DNA from: Marchantia polymorpha subsp. ruderalis | Lineage: Eukaryota > Streptophyta > Marchantiopsida > Marchantiales > Marchantiaceae | Direction: 5' to 3' | Assembly: GCA_037833965.1 (NCBI GenBank) | Contig: AP031354.1 | Location: forward strand, 23,290,001 to 23,354,000 | DNA length: 64,000 nucleotides | Part shown: positions 1 to 11,509 of the stretch, piece after piece | Layout of the letters: each line of letters starts with the position of its first letter | Numbering within the stretch: position 1 is the first letter of the stretch | Notes under the pieces: generated by a model | The model's input: the letters and a program-made list of their open reading frames with translations, nothing else | The model's database searches: none | Told to the model about the DNA's origin: nothing | Translations under genes and position numbers: made by a program

Positions 1-1637
1 CTGCTGCGCCGGAGAAAGTGCGAGGGACAATCAGTGTAACACAGTTCAATCATGTGATAAACTCCTCGATTGGAACTTGCTACGTACAGTACAAACATGG
101 ACGCAGACTGGATGAACAGGCAGCGAGAATCGCTCTGATGACTACTGTTTGCGCATATGAGCTCTCAGTGATATCCTCCAGGGCCTCAGTTGTTCTCCAA
201 CAGTGCGACGTGACCTCGCCCGCTCAGTTCCCATCAAGTCTTGCACTATCACTCGCGATGGAATCGCAACTCTTGTCTCTACCGGTGCCTTGTTCGCCTT
301 GGAATTGACCTTGTCTTCAATTAGCCAGATATCTGCATCCGTAAGTAAGTCTCCAACCTTTGACCAGATTCAACCGAGCAATTCAGGCTCCTGATGCCGG
401 CTTTCCCGTCGCCATTATTTTCGCGAGCTGCCCGACCGCTGCGGTGGCCATGATGGAGCTATTTCCGGACGGGGAAGCCTTCCCGGTCTCAGCGACAGAA
501 TTGACTGCGGAGCTGGAACTTCCGATCCGGATCAATGCCTCCACGAAACCTCAAGTTCCAGAGGCTCGGGTCGGGCCAAATGTCTTCTGCATGTCCCCTT
601 CGGCACGACCTCTCCGAGCCTTTACTTTCAATCCAGACTCCATTAACTCTCCCCGGCCAAATTCAGCTCAAAAGCTGCGCTAGTCCGGGAGTCCAGGACT
701 ACAATACAAGCTCTCTGATCATCTGGAGAGTACAGTCCTCTGACCGGACCTATGGATTCCGGACAAATCACGTTCCTTTTGCCTTCTAAAGCAGGCCCAT
801 TACGGTATATAATTAGACTAAGTCTGTGTCTGGTCTGACCACGTACTGGAGAATTGGTGATTAAGTTGAAGCGAGTTTATAGGGCAAGGAGGACAACCTC
901 CAGGATTCCACGTCCGGAGGAATGAAGAGAATATCGGTAGCTGTAATCAGGCGGTCAACTCGAGACAAGAAGCGATGCACCGATTTACAGGGATTGGAGT
1001 CAACTAAGACAAAGGAGAAGACTCCAAATTTACAGGCTGCGTGCACCAAAACATTCGAGAGACTCACGCATTCGTTCGATAATTCTCCGGGACGCTCTCC
1101 GGTTCCATCAATGCTCCGTCACCGAACAAAATTTCGGCTGCTGCAGCTACAGCCTTCGTGCGGAATGCTACAGGAACGAAGAGAATTACGAGATTTATGA
1201 ATAAAGATGGAAATCTGTCGGACGTGACCCATATTAAGAGCGCACACGATGACAACAAGAGGTTACCTTTCAGTGTAGGTAATATCCGACCGGGTAACTG
1301 GCTACATCCAACGATCGATAATATATGATATACAAGACTGCTGAGAAAGTGTCGAGAGTTCGGAGACTGTTTCCTTATTAAGGCAGTGCTAAAACGAACG
1401 AATTTCCTTAAAATGGGTTCCGCCCATTTATTATTAGGGTAATGCTAAAATGAATTATCGTACGCAGTAATCGGCCGCTGGGATAGTTGACTGCATGGCC
1501 TTGACTCCGTGAGTCGATCCTCCTGCAGGACAGCGTGGGTCGCAGTTGTCCGTGGTCTTCGGCGCTCGTGGGAGCTGCTACGAGGATTAGACAGCGAATG
1601 CCTCCGGTGGGGTTCAGGAGAACGGAGCTGCACTGGC

Positions 1638-1657
1638 ATCGATCGATCGATCGATCG
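1638..1657. repeat. (ATCG)n microsatellite
   Basis: Five uninterrupted ATCG units. Each unit boundary is palindromic (GATC/CGAT), so the tract can fold on itself. No gene context is visible. Confidence 0.9.
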
Positions 1658-1884
1658 ACCAGTAGGGCTGAAAAGGTTACGCAGCGCTCGTTGGCTGTGC
1701 GATGCGATTCGGCTTTCATTTCGCCTCTGGATTCGTTTCTCGAGGATTAGAGTGAGGCGATGACTTGAGGCTATGGTGTTACTTGTTGAACACTGAAATG
1801 GTTAACGACGAGAAGGAAGAGGGTGGTTTGGCAGCCGCATGAATTGAATATTCGTGCTGCGGAAGATGATCCAGCGAAGCATAC

Positions 1885-1915
1885 GCATTAGCATTAGCAT
1901 TAGCATCAGCATCAG
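1885..1915. repeat. (GCATTA/GCATCA)n hexamer repeat
   Basis: About five tandem hexamers, first GCATTA and then GCATCA. It is an ordinary microsatellite in non-coding DNA. Confidence 0.85.
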
Positions 1916-3267
1916 CTTTCATGTCGTCACTAGCATCAAGGGCACTCGCCCTCGGTGTCTTGATGTTCTAGCGTGTTGACCCTGGGAACGCCATTGAGCA
2001 CAGTGTTCTTGTTATGGAGATTGCTCTTCCGCTATTCACGTTAATGCATGTCCTGAACGTGTCTTCTCTTGATTGCGTCTCCTAAAAGCGTGTCTTTGAT
2101 TGTCGTCCGATTGTCGTTAAGCAAGAATTTTCTCAGGCTTTGATTGTTGCTCTTGGGGAGCATGGATCCAAGTTAATCTCACCGTGACCACGTTCCGAGC
2201 CTCGAGCCAACGACGCCTTGAATCCTTGATGGTCTCTTAAGGTGCACGCCTGTCTCAATCTAGAGTGGAAACCCAGCGAACTGTTGTAGGTCTTTGACAT
2301 GCATTGCCGAGGTACAACTTGTGTCAGCTTTATGGAAAACACAGATGTAGAAGAACTGCTCAAAAGTGCAACATCAATTTTACCATGACCTACGTAGGCA
2401 CTCAATGCTCCTTCGTTCCTAATTGAGCATAGAATAGACATCACGTTTGCAACAATGCTCGTCGTAAAGAAAAGCCCTGAATCCCTATTTGTTGACCAAA
2501 AAAAAGATTTCCTGACGGGACGATCACAGGACTCGGAGTCATCTTTGCCGAAGGTGCAAAAGGTTATGAAGGATGGGGCTTGTAGTGCGCTTTACAACGC
2601 TACTATGTCCACCCACGACATCACGAATGTCATCACCTCATATCAGTTCGTGCTTCATAGCCAGAAAATCACCTCGTGCAGGAATAAGATGATGCGATCT
2701 CTCCACGCCCATATTTAATTTCGAAGCCCTAGATGTTCATACTCATTCTCCCACCCTCCTAGACCTCTTTAATTTTTCCTGGTTTCTTCTCCTCCTCGTA
2801 GTATATTCCGAATCACTAGCATGCAGCATCCGAGCAAATATTTTTACTTTTGATATGTGGCCGGTGGCGGTGGCCACCCTGCTAGCCGGGTGGAACTAGC
2901 CGGTCTTACGCAGGTTGCCGCGGGGCTGGACTGGTTTGCTTTTAGGCTGATGTCCGGGCCACAGTTTCTACGAGGCACACAAGCGCATTCATGGATGTCA
3001 TTTGATTGTCGAGAATGATTCGGGCCTGGAGAAAGATGGAGAGAAAGGGAGGGACGGGTGGGGACTCGGGGAGTGAGGGGCGAGAGTCTAAGGGAAGTTT
3101 GACAAATCGAGGTGGTGTATTTCTCGGGAATGGACGGAAAGTAATATTCCGAGCCCTTCCACCACACCCTCGAGGCCGGCCGCTTGACTTGCACAGGGAA
3201 GATGAAGTACAGTAATTGGCCCGGGTACTGGCCGGGGGGTCGGACTAGCCGGCCACCTCGAAATCCC

Positions 3268-3290
3268 GAGCTCTAAATAAATCCCCGCAC
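3268..3290 (+). promoter_or_regulatory. TATA-like element in a GC-rich island
   Basis: A TAAATAAAT core at about 3274 sits between GC-rich flanks, which is typical spacing for a plant TATA box. An ATG follows at 3299 and opens a 169-codon frame of low-complexity Ser/Pro/Arg composition that I do not trust as a protein. The element is therefore only a candidate core promoter, perhaps of a non-coding transcript. Confidence 0.25.
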
Positions 3291-4854
3291 TCGGAACCAT
3301 GCAAAGATTGAGCGTTTGTCCTCCCCGGGACGAGAAAGTCGTAAATTCAATCAGAGTCATTCCGCCTGCTAATTCACCGATTTCCGATATCAGACGGCCA
3401 ATCGAGCCGGGTCCAAACCCACCCAAATCGAGCAGTTCACATGCCTCATGTGCGAGCAGTAAAGCCAGCGCCATCCCCCATTCTCAACACGCCTTCTCTT
3501 CTCTCGCCCTAATCCGGTCTCCTCGGACGTTGACCGGTTTCTCAAATTTTCACATCCGCCCATCACAGCAGCATTGCGTTACTTCTCCATCCCCCTCTCC
3601 TCGTCCTCGTCCTCGTCCTGAGGATAGCCCTCGCAGGAGAGAAAAAGCGGCCAAGAAACCAGGAGCCAACACTGGCCGTCGACTGAAGCAGCCCGGCCCA
3701 GCCTCGCCTCGCTTCCAAAGACGAGACGAGACGAGACGCGTTCGTGGCCCGAAACAAAAGGCACACATTGAGGCGAAAAGCGGAAGCGCGCATCAGCGAT
3801 CCGGATAAGCCAGCCATCTACGTCTAGACTTGGGGCTAACGCTGCTGCTTTGCCCAGCTACGGGACTGTACTTATTGTGGTAGGCTTGCAGGAGGGCAGG
3901 GCCGGGGCGGGGGACGGGACAGGACGGGACGGGAGGGCAAGAACAAAACGCCGATCCCCTCCAGCGGAGTACGGTGCTGGTGTACGCAGTGCGACACGCT
4001 GGCACCGTAATGAGCATCGGGCCCTCGCCTTACATGCTCCTTTGGCCCCTTCCGCCAAACCTAGTGCCCTCCGCTCCTGCGCTCCTGCCCGCTAGGCCGC
4101 CCATGACCTCTGCCTCTGTCGCCAGCCCTGTCGTGTTCCCGACTGAGCCGTCTCTTCGTCGACAGCGTGGCCTCCCGGTCTCCCGGTGGTAGCACTTCCG
4201 GAGCACGATTCCGGTCTCGGGCCGGTGGAGCCGGGAAGGTGGCGAGTCGGAGGATGCAATACGTTACGGTACTGTTACGGTTCTCTACCGATCGTATTCC
4301 GCGCTTGGAGCTTTGTAGCGGGGGATAACGAAGAGATCCGACACGAGGACAAGACCTGGAGATTGTCGCCGGCAATTGTCGTCGGGAAGGGGCCACGTGG
4401 CAGTCGAAAAGGGAGCTGCCACACTGAACCCCCACATCCGCGTAGCGGGAGCGGTGTCGTGATGGATGGTTGGCCGGTTGGATGGCGGCGGGCCAGAGAT
4501 CTAGATCGAAGCCCGCCCAGCCCAGCCCGGTCCGGCCCGGCAGGAGGGCCCTCCCTAAACGCGGCCAGACCCTGGCATTCCGCTCGCCCTTACGTCCGTG
4601 AACGGGAGTCGGTGATCGCCGGACGGATGCCCTAGAGACCAGGCCGGCCCACGAGTCTGGTCGGCACAAAACGACAAAACTCTGTCGGGATAAGTGCCCC
4701 GATTCGGGACTCCCTTCGCTCCTCGTCCTCGGCCCCGTTCCCGGTCCGTCCCAGCCCTTCCTTTCTCTTCCCTTCCTCCTCACACCATTACTGTGTACGA
4801 GGGAGCGCCCCTCCTTGTTCCCACTCGGGCCGCACTTAAGTTGTCCGATACAGT

Positions 4855-5140
4855 AGATTGGATCACTGGAGCCACCGCGTGTCGGCTCCCGATTGGCCGA
4901 AGCCAGAGCTGCTCCGATTGGCGTATTTGGCATCCAACCAGGGGCCGAGGCTCGGAGGCTCCGAGGCAGGGACAAAACCCCGAGCCCGGCAGGCTCTGCT
5001 CTGGTGGGGCAGAGGGCCGAGAGAACCGGTCATCCGGTGCGGCGGAAGATGCCATTCGAGGACGAGAAGAGACGAGACGAAACGGAGGAAATAGAGCCCC
5101 TTTTGGCAGCCCAACGGCAACTTACTATAAATGGGGGGAG
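4855..5140 (+). promoter_or_regulatory. Promoter-like island with inverted CCAAT boxes and a TATA box
   Basis: Three ATTGG words (inverted CCAAT) fall within about 65 bp, near 4858, 4891 and 4917, and an ACTATAAAT TATA-like core lies at about 5122-5130. The surrounding DNA is GC-rich and the DNA just downstream becomes less so. The arrangement matches a plant polymerase II core promoter firing on the plus strand. No convincing coding sequence follows in the next 3 kb, so the product, if any, is unknown. Confidence 0.35.
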
Positions 5141-5873
5141 GTCGAATACGGTGGGATTTGCGGCTGTCCTAAACATCTCGCTCGATTTCGCACTTTTTCG
5201 CGAACGCGGATGCTCTACTTTTGGAGCTCGGGCCTAGAGCACTGGAGACCACTCTACACACCCAAATTTTAATATTAATTTTTTTCCACAACCTTTACAA
5301 GGCCCCTAATGAAATTAAAAAATGCCACCATGGTCGCGTGGGTATTCTACGCTCCCAGGCCGAGTGGCAGATCTTTGTAGAGCGTTCGTGGGGGAACTAG
5401 ATCCTTCAAAGCTCGTGAGTACAAACAAAGCCGGACGAACGAATGATTTTCCTCGGTGGCCAAAAAAAGAGCGCACTCGAGAGGATGATGTCTGCTCGTG
5501 ACATCCCACCCCAAGGACTTCTCGATGAGGAGATGAACAGTTAATAGATATTAACCCGCTAAGACCACTTGTCGAGTAATGAGAAGTTAGAGTGGCCCGT
5601 GGTGGGTACGGAGCTGCTTTCCTAACCCAGGTAGAACTGCGATGTAGTGATGACTAGCTGACTCCGAGGAGGGCGAGCGGACGAGCTCGAGATTTTTCTC
5701 TTTGAGATGATGAATAGTTCGGAGATATTATTAATCGACTTGTAGTTGAGATATTACTTGTGCTGAAAAGAGAGCTCGCAAGGTCAATCCCTCACTCAGT
5801 GTACCTCACAATCTGGTTCGGCTAGTGAGCTGCGTCAACATCTCGAGCTGTGCTGTGCAGTGCAGTGCAGTCT

Positions 5874-5911
5874 TTGTTGTTGTTGTTGTTGCTGCTGCTG
5901 CTGCTGCTGCT
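5874..5911. repeat. Compound (TTG)n(CTG)n microsatellite
   Basis: A run of TTG units passes directly into CTG units, giving poly-Leu or poly-Ser/Asn artefacts in translated frames on the two strands. Confidence 0.9.
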
Positions 5912-8264
5912 ATCCTCCTCGTGCAGCCCAGCCCGGCGAGTAGCCAAGCATGCTCGAGCACGCAATCTCGAGTGCTGTCCAACCCAAAGGGCACTCGAGA
6001 TGGCGAGGAGTTCTCGAGCCTTCCTTTCGGTGTCGGCTCGAGCCCTCCCTTCCTTTCGTTTCCTTCCCTTCCGCTCTAGACGAGATGTCGAGAATGTGGA
6101 GGTTAGTTCGAGACTCGATTTATCGATCGGTTTCTGGTGTCGCGAGCTTGAGGGAACAGTCCAGAGATCCGAACTGGTCCACATCGGTCCAAGGGAGTCA
6201 ACTGGGCGGGGGCATGCAGCCAAGGGCCCCATGGCACCCATCGTTGTTGGCGTTATCATCGTCATCATTGAGCTATTTGGCTGCTTCCCGAGGGGCCGCA
6301 GAGCGGCACATGGTTGACACGACATTAGGCCCGGAGGATTAGATGATCTAATCTGTTAAAAAGGTGACATTATCTCTGTACCCCGTGACGGAAGTACGAC
6401 GGAGTTGCATATGGTGGCACGAGTGACACGACTCGATGCTTCCAAGATTTCGGTGCGAGGCCACCAACGTGCTCCGAGGATTTCCACTTTGCTCGCGAGG
6501 AGTTTATCCACTCCCCCCCTGAACTGGGAATTCGAGGCGAATTAAGGCATCCAGGCAGCAAAGCTAAAAGGTCGAAAGATCCCCGTCGAGTTAATACACT
6601 TTCCACCCCTTTTCTTGCGGGCCGGTTCCCTCGATTGGTGCCCTGCCAACAGAAGCTTTCGCTTTGAGGACTTCGGCGACCTTTTCCTTCGCTGCGAGGC
6701 GGCTTCCTCCAAGAAAGCGAGCTCCCAGTACAACCAAGCTCACTGCCAAAGTCTGCACCCTTTAATGAGCGGATGAAGCCTTGTCTGGACCTGTGACATC
6801 GCATCTGCAATTAAGATTCCAAATCAACATGTTGTGTTCTAATGAGAATGAGAAATAAAGGTCGACGAGGTGCATCACGATGCCCATTTGTGATGCGGAC
6901 CGAGAAATCCTTTCTTAAAAGAAAGACACCTGATTTGAGCTCAAGTGCCGATCTATCTATCCATTAACAACTTGTGAGCCTTTTCCCAGGACACGAAAGC
7001 GTTTGAACTGTTCCGTTCGAAACATTCTTGCTTCTTCAGTTCAAATGCATTGAGGTAGCGTCGGTGACGAGATTATTCGAGTCAGTTGTATTCCAGGCTT
7101 CCGGTCTTACGACACACCGTCGATCTAGAAAACATTCTGTGGGCGAAAAGTCGACGACGCTGTGAGAGCGAGCATTCATTCAAATCACAGCACTCATCCC
7201 TTTATTGCTTACGACTTTCCTCCAAAGATCTGGGCGAGTTGAGAATGAAGCTCGGATCCGTCTTCGTGCAACAGATCATCCGGAAGAAACATTCGGGGAA
7301 TTTAATGTCCATGATTCTGTTGAAATATTTCAATCTTCGTCAACGAACTCTGAAAACTCATGTCATTATCACGAGGACTTTCTCCATTTGGTCGAATGGG
7401 GTCAGATAAAAGTCGATTATTCGCTCGGGAGCACCTTACTTCTCGTCAATAAAGTGCAGAAAATTCACGTCTCAAACCCGATGGCTTCGTTCAAAGAATT
7501 CTCGTTCAAAGCAAGAAAGAGATATGGAGTTGAGGTCCAAACTTGCATTCGTCTTCTTGTGCAAAAAAAACTTGTAAACATTCTTCTGATTTCTAAGAAT
7601 GGAAGATCCGAGCTTATGACTTCACACTTACGTCAAACGAGTGCATGTTTTCCATGAGAAGACATGATTGACAGACCAGGATATTGTTGAGATGTAACCT
7701 TGAAATGGAGCATGCTCCAGGCCTACAAAAATGACACATACAACCTTCCGGCCCCAAACCAAACCAAAGAATACAAAACAAAACAGTCGGTGATCAATTT
7801 GGCTTCCGAAGAATAATAAAAAAAAGGTCAGAAAGCCTTCATCTACACACGAAATATGGACAGTCCTCCACGTACTTGAGGCGACTTTAGACATAACACG
7901 AGCCGTTTCTTCCTTCTGTGGTACATTATAACATGGATGCCGCCATAAGTTACAGGCATCCAGCTTGATCGTGGTCGGGAGTTGCTGTGTAGACACAAGA
8001 CATGAAAAAAAATCGGCATAATTTATTGTGCTGGAAAGCCGATCTACCTCTCATCCGATCTATCTTTCCAAACCCAGGAAGCACTTTTGTCATTAGATAA
8101 AGCAGGTCCTCGATCCTTGTTTGTGCTCTTTAATGTGAAGATAAACTGCCCACTCGTGCAGATTCTAAAATGCAATTGCTTTTGACAAAAATAGGCCAAA
8201 CAAACAGAGAAAGCGCACTTCTCATGCGGAGGCATCAAAGGGCGCCGAAATCAATTTAATCGGC

Positions 8265-8450
8265 CTCTTCGCTCCCGGATCCACGGACCGACCGAGCTAG
8301 ACGTTCGACTGCCATGGCCAAGCGGCCCATGCGCGGACATCGCTCGGCGGGGGCAGCCTGGAACTCCGTCCCGGGGCTGCTGACCGGCTGACGGAGGAAG
8401 ATCGGAGTCAGCTTCCATAAAAAGGGCCTCGTCGCTCTAATCTAATCTAA
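8265..8450 (+). promoter_or_regulatory. Promoter-like GC island with TATA-like box
   Basis: A compact GC-rich island ends in CCATAAAAAGGG at about 8416, a good TATA-like core, followed by repeated CTAAT words at 8437-8452. No supported coding region follows before the minisatellite at 8796. This is a candidate core promoter only. Confidence 0.25.
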
Positions 8451-8795
8451 TCTACCGACCCGTCCAAAGGCTTCGAGAAAGGGGAGTCCGGTCAACCACA
8501 CCGTGATGCCTTCAACCCCACCCTCCCTTCCAATGGAGCTGCAATTTTTCCACCTTCGGTCGAAGAGAAGGAATTTGTTGCATACATTTCGAAGACTGAG
8601 AAATCGTGATCGTCGCAAGAGACAGAACTCTGTAGCATAACAACATCCGTACCCTATCTCACTTACGTTCAGGGATGAAATTATTGAGAAGATTTGGCTT
8701 CATCTGCGAGGAGTAGACTGCACTATTCCCTTTCTTCGAGACGATGCACATTCTCTAAACGCAACCGATGTATGGCCGAAAACACAGCGGTGGAT

Positions 8796-9085
8796 GAGAC
8801 AAGCTTGAAATCATAAACTTCATCTTAAAATATTCCTACAATCTGTACATGCTAAACCACAAAAGGGAACGAGACAAGCTTGAAATCATACACTTCTGCT
8901 TTAATTATTCATACAATCTGTACATACTAAACCACAGAGGGCATAGGACAAGATTGGATTCATAAAATTCAGCTTAAATTATTCATAAACTCTGTACTTT
9001 CTAAAACACTGAGGGGGATGAGACAAGCTGGAATTCATAAACTTCAGCTTAAAAAATTCCTACAATCTGTACATTCTACAAGAGG
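8796..9085. repeat. Minisatellite, about 75-bp unit, nearly four copies
   Basis: Units begin with a GAGACAAGC-like word at about 8796, 8871, 8945 and 9020, giving a spacing of 74-75 bp. Each contains an ATTCATACAATCTGTACAT-like core and ends in an AAACCAC-like word. Copies differ by scattered substitutions, so the array is not recent. It is AT-richer than its flanks and carries no gene. Confidence 0.85.
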
Positions 9086-11090
9086 ACCACGCGCACAACA
9101 ACCTCAAAATCAGAGTCCTAAATGAGGAGGGGTACTAGCGCTCCTCTCGCCTCGACGTAGAATCCTGCTTTTCTCTGGTACGTTCTACTAAGCCTGGGAG
9201 TGTGGTCCCTAAGCTTTTCCTAAAGTGGAGATACACCGATTGGAATCTGCAACAGCAGATGATTTGTAGATATTTTTTAAGGGTTGGAGGGTGTGCGAAA
9301 TGTTAGTCGAGTCGGCACGGCTTGCTGGCTGGCTGGCCTCGCCACTTTTCGGCTGGCGATGAAGGTGTTCGATGGTGGAAGGAGGGGTTTATGATCTCCT
9401 TGCGCTGCTTTCAACCCCATTCCAAAGATTATGGCATGAATGCACTTTTCTCATGATGCTCTTTCGTTAAAGGTTGCCTCCTCCACGCCTCGAGACAAGG
9501 AGCGCACATCCATCATGATATTCCATTATTTGTTGTCAACCCAGCAACCTTCTGTTGGACAGAGACTAGGACACGAACCTTCTTTCATCAAGGAGATGCG
9601 ATAAATTTCAGCCATCCCATCGAAACGAATTAATCCTGGTCTACTATCCAGCTTTAAAGACACCATTCTTCTTCTCCACTAATGTAACGACATTCAGAGC
9701 CTCAGTTGTGGTCCGTTGGTAAACACTATAGAGCTTCTAGGCCTCAAGGGCATTCCATTACTTGCACTTAATCCGGACATGCGAATTCAAGTCACAAGGG
9801 ACAAGATCGGGTTCAGATGTTTTTGCAATGAAGAAGGCAGCACCATGATACACTTCGTGCCGATCGCAACCCGCCACCATCGGTCGCAGCCTTCAGAATG
9901 AATGCTTTCTTTCTCGAGACGTCCTATGCTGAAATCCTTGACTCGTTGGCTGGAGAGCAGCATATCGTACACGTGCCTTTTTCTCCAACTCCCCGTCCCT
10001 GTGCATGGCACCTTGACCTTGACGGATGCAACCCTGTGCCTAACCGGTGCAAATTAGAAAATGACGCAAGTTTGCTTTGGCCCCTTAAGATATTTGTTTC
10101 CATGTGATAGGGGACGGATATTTAATAATTTTTGGTAAACGTATTGTCTACCTCACTTCACCCCCAAGCATCACAATGCATCATGTTTAAGAGAAAAACT
10201 CGTCGATGTGGAAGGTAGACTGCAATATAAGTGAACAACTCCTATCCATAAGCAATGATTGTTTAAAAGCTTTACGAAAAACATCATCACGCCGAAAATT
10301 ATTATTATTATCTGCTGCAAGATGCAAGAGCCACATACGAGACTTTGCTGGGAGTTGGTTTGTTATCCGAGAACAAGAAAGAAAATTGGCAATCTGCAGC
10401 GGCAGGGACAGCAGCTGCTTCTGCTGCCGCTGCACCTGAAGGGAGAGCATGAATATGACAAAATCATGCTGATACCGAAGTGGAAAGGAGGCCACAGAAG
10501 ATGATGATGATGGAAAGCACTCTCAGATCCGGCTAGCTGGAGGCAGCCCAGCCCACCCGTTGGCAACACTGGTCTGGTGTCAGTGGTCTGGTCTGGTCAG
10601 GTCTCAGGTCAGGTGGCCATTGTACCGTTCTCGAGGCTGGACCTATGAGACGCCCACTCCCATCCTTCCTTCCAACTGTGCTCTGAGGCTTTTCCTTCCC
10701 CTTGTTTGCCATCTCGGATTTTTACCCCTCAAGCCCGTTTCACGTGCTCTGGGGAAAGGCTCAGAGCTGGAACCCACCGGGAGTCTCTCCCCGTCTCTCA
10801 GGGCCGACGGGAAAAACTTTAGGGAAGGGATTCGAGGGACGGAGCCGAAAGGGTGTGGAAAAGTAGGGAGTAGGGGCGGGCAGGAGAGGCTCGGGCCGAG
10901 GCTGCGTTGTCCGGTGGGTGAATGATCGTAAAGTTACCGCTGGATCGTTTTGGAGAGCCCAGGCAGGCAGCAGTGAATTAGCGAGAGAGGGCAGTGAGAG
11001 AGGGGAGAGAGGGGAGGGAGGGGAGGGCTGGGAGTGGGGCCCGGGGAAGGGAGAGGGGCCGAGCGAGGGGGCTGCTGTGCAAAACCTCGG
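9086..11090. other. Upstream flank of the aquaporin gene, no gene seen
   Basis: Only short frames without motifs are present. Positions 10,560-11,090 become GC-rich and, from about 10,975, strongly purine-biased on the plus strand (GAGAGGG-type words), leading into the aquaporin core promoter. This is plausibly its promoter-proximal region. Confidence 0.5.
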
Positions 11091-11097
11091 CGTCTCG

Positions 11098-11112
11098 GAG
11101 GCCATAAATCCC
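11098..11112 (+). promoter_or_regulatory. Likely TATA box of the aquaporin gene
   Basis: CCATAAATCC lies about 405 bp before the aquaporin ATG, directly after the GA-rich tract. A start of transcription near 11,135 would give a leader of about 375 nt with CT-rich stretches, which is ordinary for this kind of gene. The assignment rests only on position and sequence. Confidence 0.45.
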
Positions 11113-11509
11113 TTGACCGCAACTCGTCCTTCCTGCTTCTCTCGACATTCATCCTCTGCCTGGTTGCTTGGGGGCATCTGCTCTTCCCTCGTCTACCTCT
11201 CTCTTCTCGTCCTGCTCTATTCTCAGTCCTCGAGATTCAGGTCGGCCTTGGGCCCTTTCTCTTCCCGTGAAGAATTGCAGCACTCTCTCTCGCTGAGGGA
11301 GCAGGGAGAGTAAGAGAGATACGAGTCAGAGTGGAAAGACAGGACACGTTCGGCAGTGGAAAAGAAAATTAGAAAATTTTTGGAACTCCGACGTTGCTCG
11401 CTCGCCGCAGAGTAGCTCAATCTGAGTTGAGGATTCGTCATTCATTCTCTGAGCCTTAAAGAAAATTTATTGAGTTTGCAGGAATCGAACAAAAGAGAGA
11501 CAGGAAAAA

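Larger units (their letters stand above)
1..3260. other. Stretch with no supported gene
   Basis: Mixed-composition DNA. Open frames of 60-116 codons occur on both strands, but none shows a recognisable motif, a consistent start or splice-linked neighbours, so I treat them as chance frames. Simple repeats lie at 1638-1657 and 1885-1915. Positions 2865-3240 are rich in GGCCGG-type words, and the GC-rich zone that follows begins there. A gene running off the left edge cannot be excluded. Confidence 0.5.
3300..8240. other. GC-rich unassigned region with microsatellites
   Basis: No frame here has recognisable domain content. The longest, 304 codons on the minus strand at 4061-4975, is Arg/Gly/Ser/Pro-rich throughout, as expected when stops are depleted by GC content. 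Simple repeats include GACGA runs near 3720-3738, GGGAC runs near 3910-3935 and the TTG/CTG tract at 5874-5911. Composition falls to moderate GC after about 6800. A non-coding or 5' untranslated transcript is possible; nothing here proves one. Confidence 0.45.

Noticed and set aside
3299..3808. Plus-strand frame of 169 codons after a TATA-like box
   Set aside because: A tempting promoter-ATG arrangement, but the protein is low-complexity Ser/Pro/Arg without a motif, and the opposite strand is equally open.
4061..4975. Minus-strand frame of 304 codons
   Set aside because: Its Arg/Gly/Ser/Pro-rich composition runs evenly along the whole length, there is no motif, and it crosses a promoter-like island. 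It is expected by chance in GC-rich DNA.
6215..6320. Hydrophobic segment GPMAPIVVGVIIVIIELFGC in a plus-strand frame
   Set aside because: It recalls the start of a small plant membrane-protein family (DUF3339), but the rest of that family's short sequence is missing and the match is only to a hydrophobic run.
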